The notes: generated from the sequence alone by a model not told the origin. A DNA stretch of 64,000 bases from Mycolicibacterium hodleri (GCF_006439015.1 NZ_RCZG01000018.1:1-64000), one strand, 5' to 3'. Shown: positions 32,252-41,029, counted from the first letter of the stretch. Translations and numbers: made by a program.

Positions 32252-32328
32252 GACAGGAGGTTAGCCGTCGGGGGTTGTCGCCGAGACGATTGCGGCGTAC
32301 CGCCGGCCAGAAATGCCACGATGGCACG

Positions 32329-33300
32329 GTGAGTACCACCGAACGGCGCGACGGCGTCGATCTGACCAACCTCGATCAGCCGCTGACGCCGGAGGCGCGA
32401 GCCACGAAGCGCGATCTCATCGACTACCTCGACGCGGTCGCGGATCGTATGCTGCCCGGACTCACCGGCCGCCCACTCACGGTGCTGCGAGTGCTGCGCG
32501 GCCGGGCGCCGTTCATGCAGAAGAACATCCCGAAGTACACGCCGGACTGGGTGCGTACGGTGCCCATCTGGGCGGAGGCGTCACACCGCGAGGTGAACTA
32601 TGCGCTCTGCGACGACCGGCGAACGCTCCTGTGGTTGGCCAATCAGCGCGCTGTCGAATTTCACCCGACGCTTGGTCTGGCCGAGAACATCTACCGGCCA
32701 ACGCATTTGATTCTCGATCTGGATCCGCCCGGTGACGATGACTTCGCGGCGGTGGTGGCCGTCGCGCATCTGGTGCGTCGAGCGCTAGCTGATAGTGGGT
32801 TGGCGGGGGCGGTGAAGACCAGTGGGGCCAAGGGAATTCACGTGTTCGTCCCAATCGACTCCAGCGACGGAGCGACTCCGGTCGAGGACGTCGCCGCGGC
32901 CACCCGCGCGCTGGCTGTCCGCACCGAGGCGCTGGACCCTGAGCTGGCGACCACCGCGTTCATCGTGCAGGACCGAGAAGGCAAGGTGTTCGTCGACTCG
33001 ACCAGGGCCGGCGGGGCGACCGTCGCGGCGGCCTACAGTCCGCGCCTGCGGCCGGGTACACCCGTGTCCTTTCCGGTGGACTGGTCCGATCTCGACTACG
33101 TGTCCCCGAGCGACTTCACGATTCACACCGCCATCGACGTCCTCGCCGGCCGCGATCCCTGGGCAGAGACCATGCCAAGACCGCAGCGGCTACCCCCGGA
33201 CCTAATAGAACAGGGTCGCGCCATCCCCGTCGCGCGGGTGGCCGCCATGCACGAGGGCAAGCGTCGAGCCCGGGCCCGACGCCGCACCGATAACCAATGA
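32329..33300 (+). CDS. Stand-alone LigD-type NHEJ polymerase domain protein (PolD family)
   Basis: 323 residues from a GTG at 32329. It is an archaeo-eukaryotic primase-like polymerase: the metal-binding pair is in LILDLDPPGDDDF, and LVRRALADSGLAGAVKTSGAKGIHVFVPI carries the conserved SG-KG-H nucleotide-binding block. A third acidic residue lies near DWSDLDYV. It lacks ligase and nuclease domains, like the mycobacterial PolD1 and PolD2 paralogues that add ribo- or deoxynucleotides in repair. No Ku gene lies in the window. N-terminal VRVLRGRAPFMQKNIPKYTPDWV is typical of PolDom. Confidence 0.88.
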   Translation: MSTTERRDGVDLTNLDQPLTPEARATKRDLIDYLDAVADRMLPGLTGRPLTVLRVLRGRAPFMQKNIPKYTPDWVRTVPIWAEASHREVNYALCDDRRTLLWLANQRAVEFHPTLGLAENIYRPTHLILDLDPPGDDDFAAVVAVAHLVRRALADSGLAGAVKTSGAKGIHVFVPIDSSDGATPVEDVAAATRALAVRTEALDPELATTAFIVQDREGKVFVDSTRAGGATVAAAYSPRLRPGTPVSFPVDWSDLDYVSPSDFTIHTAIDVLAGRDPWAETMPRPQRLPPDLIEQGRAIPVARVAAMHEGKRRARARRRTDNQ

Positions 33301-33787
33301 ATACGCCAACCTGTCCATTGGTGGCGATCGATTGATCGCACACCAAAACAGGACTCGTTTGACTTTTACGAGATTAAATCGGGGAAACCAAGAGGTCCTG
33401 CGGCTGTTCCCGGTCACGGTATTCCACAGACCGTTTACTGTGCGCCAAGCGCGGAAGCAAACGCAACATGACGCGCGACCCACGTCGAGATGAACAACGA
33501 AGATCATCGCCACAGGCCAACGGTCTAATTTACCCGCGTCCGGCACCGCCGCGGCGGCTCTCACGCCCGCTCAACGAGCGGTTTCGGCGACCGCCTCCAA
33601 TAAACGTTAAAAGAACCGCGGTTGAATTCTTGGGTTCACCGCAATCCATTTTCCTGGTTGTGGCTGCTGGGCGCCGTGGGCAAGGAACGAGCGCTTCGAA
33701 CAGCCGCTTACACGCTAGAGATTCGGTCTTTGCCCGGTTACTGTCGGCCTGTCAAAATCGCTTTCTTTCTCGAACTCGGGAGTTGCC
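33301..33787. other. Long, relatively AT-rich intergenic region
   Basis: 487 nt with no gene I can support and visibly lower GC than its neighbours (for example around 33350-33385 and 33595-33640). It likely holds a distal promoter and a long leader for the secreted repeat protein at 33788. Small inverted repeat CACAG-N8-CTGTG at 33425-33442. TTGACT near 33359 is a possible -35, but no well-spaced -10 was identified. Confidence 0.5.
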
Positions 33788-35035
33788 GTGAAGGGTCCTA
33801 TCTCCGCCTCACTACTGGCCAGCGTCTGCACCGTGTGCATCGCGGCCTCGTCGGGAACGGTTGCGCCTCACACCGTTGCGGCGGCACCGCCGGCGACGTC
33901 CATCTCGACTGTCTCCGAGCGCTACACGCTCACCGCGGCGTCGACGTCGCTCAGCGTGCCCGCTTCGACGGTGTTCCTCGACGCTCTGAACGTTGCTGGT
34001 CTGCCCTTGCAGAACCTGATCACGAGGCTCACCGCCATCGGCGGGGTCACCGGCATCGTGATCCTGCCCAACACGGTGTACGCATTGATAGTCAGCGGCA
34101 AGTCGGACCAGATCCCGGCCGCCATCCAGGCCGCCATCGCCAAGGAACAGGCGGCGTTCCACACCCTGGCGCAGCTTCGCAAGACGATCGCTGCCACCAA
34201 CGCCGCGGCCATCCAGAAATTGCTGAGCGACTTCGGCCCCCACGTCGTCGCCACCGCAGTTCCGACAACTACGTCCAAAACCGTCGACGTCGTTCCCACT
34301 GCCTCGGCTGCCGTCGCTCCTCAGCAAGTCTTCGCGGATGCACTGAATGTCCTCGGGCTGCCTCTGCAGAACCTGATCACGACTCTGACGGTGACTGGTG
34401 GGCTGACCGGCATCCTGATCCTGCCCAATACGGTGTACAGCCTGGTAGTCAGCGGCAAGTCGGACCAGATCCCGGCCGCGATCCAGGCCGCCATTGCGAA
34501 GGAAAAGGCGGCGTTCAAAGCCGTTGCGCAGCTTCCCAAGACGATCATTGCTACCGATGTCGCCGCGATCCAGAAGCTGTTCGGCGACTTCGGCGCTGCG
34601 GCCGTATCGCAGAATGTCAAGACGAACGCGAAGACGTCGTCGCCGCTGAAGACGTTGGCGCTGACCCAGAGCGCAAGCACAACACCGGATCCGTCGGCGG
34701 AGGATACGTCGGAAACGACCGCTGCCCCGGCGCCAAGGGTCCACCTTCTGCCAGTGAGAAAGCAGAGCGCCAAGACGAAGACGACTGCCACCGAGTCGGA
34801 CGCGAATGACGGCTCAGCTACCGCAACGGGCAGCAGCACTACGGCTTCGTCGGCTTCGTCGGCGTCGTCGGCGTCGTCGTCCAACGCTACGACGACCTCC
34901 AAGCCAAAGCCCACGAACCCGAGCAGCGGCTACGTCGGTCGCCACCGTCTGAAGCTCGGCACCGCACCGAGCTCGAGCAGCACTCCCGACGCCTCGCCTA
35001 GTGCCCATTCGGAAACGGCGTCAGCGGCGTCCTAG
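33788..35035 (+). CDS. Exported protein with two internal repeats and a Ser/Thr-rich tail
   Basis: 415 residues, GTG start. An N-terminal signal (ISASLLASVCTVCIAASSG) is followed by two near-identical units at about residues 63-150 and 182-269, offset by exactly 119 codons. Each unit reads like DALNV-GLPLQNLIT, a hydrophobic GxxTGIxILPNTVYxLxVSG segment, then the shared stretch KSDQIPAAIQAAIAKE. The rest (about 275-415) is Ser/Thr/Ala-rich and disordered with a basic patch SGYVGRHRLKLG. I recognise no catalytic domain. The shared DNA stretches show a recent or constrained duplication. Surface or cell-wall location is inferred from the signal and tail. Confidence 0.75.
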   Translation: MKGPISASLLASVCTVCIAASSGTVAPHTVAAAPPATSISTVSERYTLTAASTSLSVPASTVFLDALNVAGLPLQNLITRLTAIGGVTGIVILPNTVYALIVSGKSDQIPAAIQAAIAKEQAAFHTLAQLRKTIAATNAAAIQKLLSDFGPHVVATAVPTTTSKTVDVVPTASAAVAPQQVFADALNVLGLPLQNLITTLTVTGGLTGILILPNTVYSLVVSGKSDQIPAAIQAAIAKEKAAFKAVAQLPKTIIATDVAAIQKLFGDFGAAAVSQNVKTNAKTSSPLKTLALTQSASTTPDPSAEDTSETTAAPAPRVHLLPVRKQSAKTKTTATESDANDGSATATGSSTTASSASSASSASSSNATTTSKPKPTNPSSGYVGRHRLKLGTAPSSSSTPDASPSAHSETASAAS

Positions 35036-35144
35036 CCGAGGGCATCCAGTCGGAAGGCCCGAAGAGCGACTTCGCCGGGCCTCCCGCTGGTGCTCCGCTC
35101 AGATAGCGCAGTGCCAGTAGATCGAAATGTGTTGATAAACATCG

Positions 35145-36542
35145 TCAGTCGGCGACGTAGTACATCCTCTTGTTGACGAACTCGTCCATCCCGAGCGGAC
35201 CGAGTTCACGTCCGAAGCCGCTGCGCTTGACGCCGCCGAAGGGCACCTCTTGGCCTTCATTGGCCGGCGTGTTCACATTGGACATGCCCGACTCGAGACG
35301 TTGAGCCACCCTCTCGGCCCGCTTGGTGTCGGTGCTGAACACCGCGCCACCGAGCCCGTAGTCGGAGTCGTTGGCCAGTGTCAGCGCTTCCTCGTCGCTG
35401 CTGACCGAGTACACCACCGCCACCGGGCCGAACAACTCTTCGCGGTACGCCCGCATCTCCGGGGTGATGCCGGTCAGCACCGCCGGCGAGTAATACGCCG
35501 CGGGTCCATCACCGAGCACACCGCCGGCATGCAGCGTCGCACCCTTCGAGACGGCGTCCTGGACCTGCTCGTGGAGTAACTCGGCCGCCTTGCGGGACGA
35601 CAGCGGCGAGAACGTGCCGTCGGCCGCCTCGGCCGGGTCACCGGGCTTGAGATCCTTCGCCCGCTCGACGAGCCGTTCGACGAACCCGTCGAAGATGTCG
35701 CTGGTGACGATCATTCGCTTGTTCGAGTTGCACGCTTGACCGGTGTTTCCAATTCTGGTGTCCCAGGCAAGATCCGCCGATGCCTTCACGTCATCGGAGT
35801 CCAGCACGACGTACGCGTCGGAGCCGCCGAGTTCGAGGACGCACTTCTTCAGATTCCGACCCGCGATCGAGGCCACGACCGATCCCGCTCGCTCCGAACC
35901 GGTCAGCGAGACGCCGACGATGCGGGGGTCGCCGATGATCTCCTCGACCTGGTCATAGGAGGCGAAGATGTTCTGATAAACGCCTGCGGGCACTCCCGCT
36001 TCGTCCATGAGTTCCTGCACGGCGAGCGCCGACTTCGGCACGGATTCGGCATGCTTGAGGATGATGGTGTTGCCCAGCATCAGGTTTGGGGCCGCGAACC
36101 GAGCGATCTGGTAGAACGGGTAGTTCCACGGCATGATGCCCAGCAACGGTCCGATGGGCAGCCTCTGCACGTAGGCCTTGCCCTCGGCGAACGTCTTGAT
36201 CTCGTGATCGGCTGCTAGCTCAGGCCCCTCCGTGGCGAAGTAGCCGAAGATGTCGCCGCAGAAGTCCGCCTCGTCCACCGATTCCGGGAGCGGCTTGCCC
36301 ATCTCCTCGGTGGCGATGGCGCCGAGACGAGCGGAATTCTCCTTGAAGAGTTCTCCCACTCGGGCGATAATGCGGGCCCGCTCGGCAATCGGCACGTCCC
36401 GCCACGAACGGTATGCCTCGGCCGACGCGGCCAACGTCGCCTCGAGTTCTGCGGCGGTGACGAAGTCAAATGATTGCCCCGCATCGCCGGTAGCAGGGTT
36501 GACTACCTGATACCTGGGCTGGGTAGAAACGGTCGCGGTCAT
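35145..36542 (-). CDS. NAD(P)-dependent succinate-semialdehyde dehydrogenase-like aldehyde dehydrogenase
   Basis: 465 residues from the ATG at 36542, chosen because GGGAGG lies 8 nt upstream. ALDH features: MPWNYPFYQIARFAAPNLMLGN (cofactor site), ILKHAESVP, LTGSERAG, catalytic Glu in VLELGGSDAYVVL, catalytic Cys in GNTGQACNSNKRM, and PFGGVKRSGFGRELG. The HAE in place of PSE in the NADP-contact loop and the LKHA string recall mycobacterial GabD1-type enzymes. It would oxidise succinate semialdehyde or another short aldehyde. It is the only aldehyde dehydrogenase in the window but is 28 kb from the dehydratase locus. Confidence 0.87.
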   Translation of the reverse strand: MTATVSTQPRYQVVNPATGDAGQSFDFVTAAELEATLAASAEAYRSWRDVPIAERARIIARVGELFKENSARLGAIATEEMGKPLPESVDEADFCGDIFGYFATEGPELAADHEIKTFAEGKAYVQRLPIGPLLGIMPWNYPFYQIARFAAPNLMLGNTIILKHAESVPKSALAVQELMDEAGVPAGVYQNIFASYDQVEEIIGDPRIVGVSLTGSERAGSVVASIAGRNLKKCVLELGGSDAYVVLDSDDVKASADLAWDTRIGNTGQACNSNKRMIVTSDIFDGFVERLVERAKDLKPGDPAEAADGTFSPLSSRKAAELLHEQVQDAVSKGATLHAGGVLGDGPAAYYSPAVLTGITPEMRAYREELFGPVAVVYSVSSDEEALTLANDSDYGLGGAVFSTDTKRAERVAQRLESGMSNVNTPANEGQEVPFGGVKRSGFGRELGPLGMDEFVNKRMYYVAD

Positions 36543-36671
36543 GGTGGGACCTCCCTTAGACGTCAATTACCCCTAATCTAGTCGCGGAGGGAATACGGTG
36601 CCTTCAGATCCAGGACACCCGGGTGCAGGAACCGTTCATCATCCGGTGCGCGGAGCGAGGAGAAGTTTCCG

Positions 36672-36989
36672 ATGAATCACCGGCCAAGGTCGCGGACGTC
36701 GAGAGCGGGCGCAGTGCTGGCGGTGGCGATGACCCTCGGCACGCTAGTGACGATCTGCGACGCCGGCGTCGCAGCAGCTGACGTCTGCGTGTCAGCGGGT
36801 CGACGCGTCTCAGTCAGTGGGTGCGCGAACCTCTCGGACGTCATGGCGCCGTACGTGCCGCCACCCGCCTACTACGCCCCGTTCCCCGAGGACTACCCAC
36901 CACCGCCACCCCCGCCACCACCGCCGCCGCCAGTCAGTGGTTGCATCGGCGTGAACGGTCGCCACGTCAGCGTGAGCGGCTGCAACTGA
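36672..36989 (+). CDS. Small exported proline-rich protein with repeated VSVSGC motif
   Basis: 105 residues, ATG preceded by GAGGAG. Signal peptide (AGAVLAVAMTLGTLVTICDA, cleavage after VAAA). The mature protein has SAGRRVSVSGCANLS near its start and VNGRHVSVSGCN at its C-terminus, flanking a run of prolines (DYPPPPPPPPPPPP). Three mature cysteines flank the run on both sides. The pattern suggests a small cell-wall protein. Function unknown. The MgtC-like gene starts 22 nt later and may be cotranscribed. Confidence 0.72.
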   Translation: MNHRPRSRTSRAGAVLAVAMTLGTLVTICDAGVAAADVCVSAGRRVSVSGCANLSDVMAPYVPPPAYYAPFPEDYPPPPPPPPPPPPVSGCIGVNGRHVSVSGCN

Positions 36990-37011
36990 CGATGATCGGT
37001 GCGCCGAGAGC

Positions 37012-37722
37012 GTGATCGCCATCGACATGCTGGTCCGCGTCGGGCTGGCGACCATCCTGGGTGTGGCGATCGGTATCGAACGCCAGTGGCGATCGCGGAT
37101 GGCCGGCCTGCAGACCATGGCCCTGGTCAGCCTTGGTGCCGCACTCTTTCTGATCCTGGGTGGTTATTCTTTCGGCGGTGCAGGCGATCCGACGCGGGTC
37201 GCCGCCCAAATCGTCTCCGGCATCGGCTTTCTCGGCGCTGGCGTCATCATGAAGCAGGGTTCGTCCGTCACCGGATTGAACACTGCCGCCACCCTGTGGG
37301 CGTCCGCCGCGGTGGGTGCACTCGCGGGCGCGTGGATGTGGCGCGAGGCCCTCACCGGTACCGTCGTGATCATCGCCGCCAATGGATTTCTGTTTCCCTT
37401 GGCCACGAGGATGGACCGAGCGCATCTGTGGGGTGGCCGCGAGAACCCGGCTGCCGACTACCTCGTCGAGGTGGTGTGCAGTCCGGATGCCGAAGCCGAC
37501 GTGCGGGCGGTCATCGTCGGCGCGGCCGGTCGACCCGCCTTCCAGCTCAATTCGCTGCGGTCGTCCACCACCTCCACCCCCGGCGAGATCGACGTGCGGG
37601 CCGAGATGTCCACCCTTACCCGCGACGACGCCGACGTCGAGAAGAGCCTCGGTGTCGTGAACCAGGACCCGAGGGTCACCTCGTTCCGCTGGTCGGCGGA
37701 GAGCCCGAAGTCGCGACGTTGA
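37012..37722 (+). CDS. MgtC/SapB family membrane protein
   Basis: 236 residues, GTG start. The N-terminal half has four membrane segments with the MgtC signature: LVRVGLATILGVAIGIERQW, MALVSLGAALFLILGGYSFGG, VSGIGFLGAGVIMKQGSSVTGLNTAATLWASAAVGAL. The conserved cysteine of MgtC is not where I expect it. A cytoplasmic ACT-like C-terminal domain (YLVEVVCSPDAEADVRAVIVGAAG) follows. In M. tuberculosis and Salmonella MgtC is needed at low Mg2+ and in macrophages and modulates ATP synthase. No Mg2+ leader element is visible in the short upstream gap. Confidence 0.87.
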   Translation: MIAIDMLVRVGLATILGVAIGIERQWRSRMAGLQTMALVSLGAALFLILGGYSFGGAGDPTRVAAQIVSGIGFLGAGVIMKQGSSVTGLNTAATLWASAAVGALAGAWMWREALTGTVVIIAANGFLFPLATRMDRAHLWGGRENPAADYLVEVVCSPDAEADVRAVIVGAAGRPAFQLNSLRSSTTSTPGEIDVRAEMSTLTRDDADVEKSLGVVNQDPRVTSFRWSAESPKSRR

Positions 37723-37727
37723 GCCTG

Positions 37728-38981
37728 CTATCGCCGGACGCGCGCTGCCCACCCGAACGAAACACAGGCGAGTGCGATCGCGCCGAACATCACGGCAGCC
37801 AATGGCGCTGCGCTGTGTTCGCCGCCGATTCCGACGAGGGGTGACACGAGCGCGCCGAGTCCGAACTGCAGGGCGCCCAGGACCGCAGAGGCCGAACCGG
37901 CCGCGCGGGTAACCGCGCTTAGGGCCAGCGCAGTAGCGTTGCCGAACACCAGACCGAGGCTCGATACCGCGACCCACAACGGGAGCGCCAGGAGCCACGA
38001 GGGGGCTCCGCAGGCCACCACGACGGCGATGGTCACGGTGGCCGAGAGGCACAGCAGGAGTCCCGTTCCCGCCAGCGCCTGGATCGACCGGGTCCCGGCG
38101 AGCCTGGCTGACACTGCGCTCATCGCCGCCAACCCAAGAGCGTTGACTCCGAACGCAATTCCATACTGCACCTCACTGAACCCCATCATCACCTGGTAGA
38201 CGAAGGGCGAGGCGGAGATGTAGGCCATCATCGTGGCGAACGCGAAGGCGAAGGCCAGCGCATTACCGATGTATACCCGTGAAACTAGGGCACGCAGCGT
38301 CGACGGCGAGCCGTCGCGGTCGGCTCGCGCCGTGGCGCGACGCTCGCTGGTATGGGTCTCTCGAACGACGGCGATGACTCCGAGGAACATGGCCGCGACG
38401 ATTCCAAAGACCACCCAGAGCACGCCGCGCCACCCGAGTGGAGCCACCAGCACACTGCCGAGCACCGGTGCGACGACGGGTGCGACGCCACCGACGAGCA
38501 TCATCAGGCTGTATGCCCGCGCCGCGGCAGCACCCACGGCGAGATCGGAGATGATGGCCCTGCCGATCACCATGCCCGCCGCACCCGTGATGCCCTGAGC
38601 GAAGCGCCCGGCAATCAGGATCTCGACGGTGGGCGCCAATGCCGTCGCGGCGCTGGCCGCCAAGCACAGCAGCGAGCCGACCACCAGCGGTGCCATCCGG
38701 CCAAATCGGTCGGACAACGGCCCGAAGAGCAACTGCCCCAGCGCAATACCGACGAGGAAGGCTGTCAGGGTCAGCTGAACCGCCGTGGCGGTGGTGTCGA
38801 GGTCGGTCGTCATGAGCGGGAACGCGGAGAGGTACAGATCGGTGGCGAACGGGGCCACGGCCGACAACAACGCGAGAACGAGCAGTAACGGGCCACCGAC
38901 GGGCGGACGGGGCGCGTGCGGCGCGACCAAGCGCTCCAACTGCTCGGCACTGCCCTCGGCGAGATCGATCCGTGTGTTCAA
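37728..38981 (-). CDS. Bcr/CflA family MFS drug efflux transporter
   Basis: 417 residues from a TTG at 38979-38981, with GAAGGA 6 nt upstream; a longer in-frame start would cross the operator and promoter. Twelve hydrophobic segments. Motifs: PFATDLYLSAFPLMTTDLDTTATAVQLTLTAFLVGIALGQLLFGPLSDRFGR (Bcr start plus MFS motif A), RFAQGITGAAGMVIGRAIISD and GGVAPVVAPVLGSVLV (motif C). These proteins export drugs such as bicyclomycin or chloramphenicol and sulfonamides. Divergent from a MarR repressor gene with an operator-like palindrome between them, the classical arrangement for a drug-inducible pump. Confidence 0.9.
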   Translation of the reverse strand: MNTRIDLAEGSAEQLERLVAPHAPRPPVGGPLLLVLALLSAVAPFATDLYLSAFPLMTTDLDTTATAVQLTLTAFLVGIALGQLLFGPLSDRFGRMAPLVVGSLLCLAASAATALAPTVEILIAGRFAQGITGAAGMVIGRAIISDLAVGAAAARAYSLMMLVGGVAPVVAPVLGSVLVAPLGWRGVLWVVFGIVAAMFLGVIAVVRETHTSERRATARADRDGSPSTLRALVSRVYIGNALAFAFAFATMMAYISASPFVYQVMMGFSEVQYGIAFGVNALGLAAMSAVSARLAGTRSIQALAGTGLLLCLSATVTIAVVVACGAPSWLLALPLWVAVSSLGLVFGNATALALSAVTRAAGSASAVLGALQFGLGALVSPLVGIGGEHSAAPLAAVMFGAIALACVSFGWAARVRR

Positions 38982-38994
38982 GGTAGGTCCTTCT

Positions 38995-39016
38995 ATAGCT
39001 ATGTTTTGATAACTAT
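38995..39016. promoter_or_regulatory. Probable MarR operator between MFS and MarR genes
   Basis: ATAGCTAT (38995-39002), 6-nt centre GTTTTG, ATAACTAT (39009-39016): an imperfect palindrome with one mismatch in an AT-rich patch that stands out from GC-rich surroundings. It lies 14 nt before the TTG start of the pump gene and 34 nt before the MarR ATG. TAAAGT at 39038-39043 is the likely -10 for the MarR gene. Binding by the product of 39051 is inferred. Confidence 0.65.
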
Positions 39017-39050
39017 ATATTAATAGGCGGATCGGCGTAAAGTCGACGGC

Positions 39051-39509
39051 ATGAGCCGCACCGCCGCACCCACCATGACCGCCGAACACGAGACGGCCCT
39101 TGCCGACCTGGCGGACGCGATCATGCACGCCGCGCGGCTGATCCGGTCCTGGGATCAGGCAGCTGAAACCGTGGTCCCGCTGTCGATGATCGAAGCGGCG
39201 GTGCTGGAATACGTCGACCGGCATCCCGGGTGCCGGCCCAGCGACGTCGCGCACGAAGTACGAATGCGCAGCAGCAATTTCAGTGCGGCACTGCGCGCGC
39301 TGGAGAAGCAGGCGTTAGTCGAGCGACGCAGCGATCCTTCTGATGGTCGTACCGCCAACCTCTTCGTCACCGCACTGGCCAAGCAGAACATCGACATCGT
39401 CCGGTCGCGGCGCGCGGCCCTGCTCGCCAGCGCACTGGGCAGCAATCGCGCCCGGACGGACGCCGCGAGGGACCTGTTGGATCAACTCAGAACCGCACCG
39501 AGAGAATGA
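39051..39509 (+). CDS. MarR family transcriptional regulator
   Basis: 152 residues. The winged helix is seen in IEAAVLEYVDRHPGCRPSDVAHEVRMRSSNFSAALRALEKQALVERRSDPSDGRTANLFVT (about residues 45-107), including the wing D-x-R. N- and C-terminal helices for dimerisation flank it. TAAAGT 8 nt before the ATG suggests a leaderless or near-leaderless transcript. It probably represses itself and the divergent Bcr/CflA pump through the 38995-39016 palindrome. Confidence 0.87.
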   Translation: MSRTAAPTMTAEHETALADLADAIMHAARLIRSWDQAAETVVPLSMIEAAVLEYVDRHPGCRPSDVAHEVRMRSSNFSAALRALEKQALVERRSDPSDGRTANLFVTALAKQNIDIVRSRRAALLASALGSNRARTDAARDLLDQLRTAPRE

Positions 39510-39546
39510 CGCCAACGGTCCGGCGTGACGCATTCGCGAACATCAG

Positions 39547-39753
39547 CTAGCCATGCCCCTCGACGGCCGGGGCGACGAAGCGCTGCAACATCTCTCGTTC
39601 GAGTTGGGCGTCGGCGACGGGCAGGAAGACCAACGACAACACCGCGTGCACGATCCAGCGCGCGGACACGGGAGCGTCGGCCGCGATCCCCGTCAATTCG
39701 GCCGCCAGGCGCGTCATCACCGGTGACGCCGAACTCAGCTGTTGAGTGATCGA
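39547..39753 (-). pseudogene. C-terminal remnant of a TetR-type regulator
   Basis: The minus strand encodes about 68 residues ending in a stop at 39547: VMTRLAAELTGIAADAPVSARW...VLSLVFLPVADAQLEREMLQRFVAPAVEG. This pattern (helix, RWIVHAVLSLVFLP, EREMLQRFVAPAV) is the C-terminal end of the mycobacterial TetR ligand domain. No helix-turn-helix part is present upstream; the frame there is nonsense that runs into the threonine aldolase gene on the other strand. I read it as a decayed gene fragment. A small standalone ORF from Met at about residue 54 is the alternative. Confidence 0.45.
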
Positions 39754-39791
39754 CCCGGCGACACTTCGAGGGTGCCTGCGAGACTGGCTCG

Positions 39792-40862
39792 ATGGTCGAC
39801 ACCCTGCACGACACCGGCTCCCGCGGCTTCGCCAGCGACAACTACGCGGGAGTGCACCCCGAGGTCTTGGCGGCACTGGCCGTGGCGAATGGCGGTCACC
39901 AGGTCGCCTACGGCGGCGACGTCTATACGGCTCGGCTGCAGCAAGTCATCCGCACCGAGTTCGGCGATGACGCCGAGTCCTTTCCCGTGTTCAACGGCAC
40001 TGGCGCCAACGTCGTGGCGCTCACTGCGGTGCTGCCGCGCTGGGGCGCTGTCGTCACCACGGCGACCGCGCACATCCACGGTGACGAGGGCGGTGCGCCG
40101 GAGCGAGTGAGCGGCCTGAAGATCCTCGCGGTGCCGACCCCCGATGGCAAGCTGACCCCCGAGCTGATCGCGACCGAGGCATGGGGTTGGGGCGACGAGC
40201 ACCGCGCCCAGCCGCTGGCCGTCAGCATCACCCAGAGCACCGAGCTGGGCACGCTGTACACACCCGGCGAGGTGCGCGCGATCGCCGACTTCGCACACGG
40301 GCACGGCATGGCCGTGCACATGGACGGAGCTCGTATCTGGAACGCCGCGGCCGCCCTCGGGGTGCCGTTCCGCGAGTTCACCACAGAGGCCGGTGTCGAC
40401 GTCCTCAGCTTCGGCGGCACGAAGAACGGCCTTCTCGGTGCGGAGACCGTGATCGTCATCGACCCGACCCGCGTCGAGGGCATGGTGTACCTGCGCAAGC
40501 TCAGCATGCAGCTGGCCAGCAAGATGCGCTTTCCGAGTGCGCAGCTGCTGGCCCTCTTCGAGGATGGGCTCGGGCTGCGGTCGGCCGCGCATGCGAACGC
40601 CATGGCGACACGGCTGCGACGGTCGCTCGAGTCCGGGATCGCCGACGGCGACATCCACGGCCTGACCTTCAGCCAGGAGACGCAGGCCAATGCAGTCTTC
40701 GGCGTGCTGTCCAACGCTGCGGCCGACCGCATCCGCGAGCGCGTGCGTTTCTACGACTGGAACCGCGCGGCAGGCCAAGTGCGCTGGATGTGCTCCTGGG
40801 ACACGACCGAGAGCGACATCGACGCCTTCGTCGCCGCGATCCGTGAGGAGCTGGCTCGCTGA
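39792..40862 (+). CDS. ltaE: Low-specificity L-threonine aldolase
   Basis: 356 residues, fold type I PLP enzyme. Landmarks: SDNYAGVHPEVLAAL at the start, YGGDVYT, AHIHGDEGGAPE, VHMDGARIWNAAAALG (PLP-nitrogen Asp), and the Schiff-base lysine in LSFGGTKNGLLGAE (Lys211). It cleaves L-threonine or L-allo-threonine to glycine and acetaldehyde in the cytoplasm. GAGACT 7 nt before the ATG may be a weak leaderless -10. The gene stands alone, facing away from the TetR remnant. Confidence 0.9.
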   Translation: MVDTLHDTGSRGFASDNYAGVHPEVLAALAVANGGHQVAYGGDVYTARLQQVIRTEFGDDAESFPVFNGTGANVVALTAVLPRWGAVVTTATAHIHGDEGGAPERVSGLKILAVPTPDGKLTPELIATEAWGWGDEHRAQPLAVSITQSTELGTLYTPGEVRAIADFAHGHGMAVHMDGARIWNAAAALGVPFREFTTEAGVDVLSFGGTKNGLLGAETVIVIDPTRVEGMVYLRKLSMQLASKMRFPSAQLLALFEDGLGLRSAAHANAMATRLRRSLESGIADGDIHGLTFSQETQANAVFGVLSNAAADRIRERVRFYDWNRAAGQVRWMCSWDTTESDIDAFVAAIREELAR

Positions 40863-41029
40863 CGCCGGATGCCGTGGCGAGAATGGTCGGCCCGTCTGCG
40901 CTTACGGATGCGTACAGGGGGTAAGTGCCCACGGGATGGTGAATGACGGCGAGAACAGGCGGCCGTGTCGCCACCGGGCGCACCCAGCCACGTCCCAATC
41001 ATCTGAAACTGAGAGACGGGACGCGAACA

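Noticed and set aside
34840..34885. GTCGTCGGC-type tandem microsatellite as a regulatory or CRISPR-like repeat
   Set aside because: It is in frame inside the Ser/Ala-rich tail of the secreted repeat protein and is explained by low-complexity coding.
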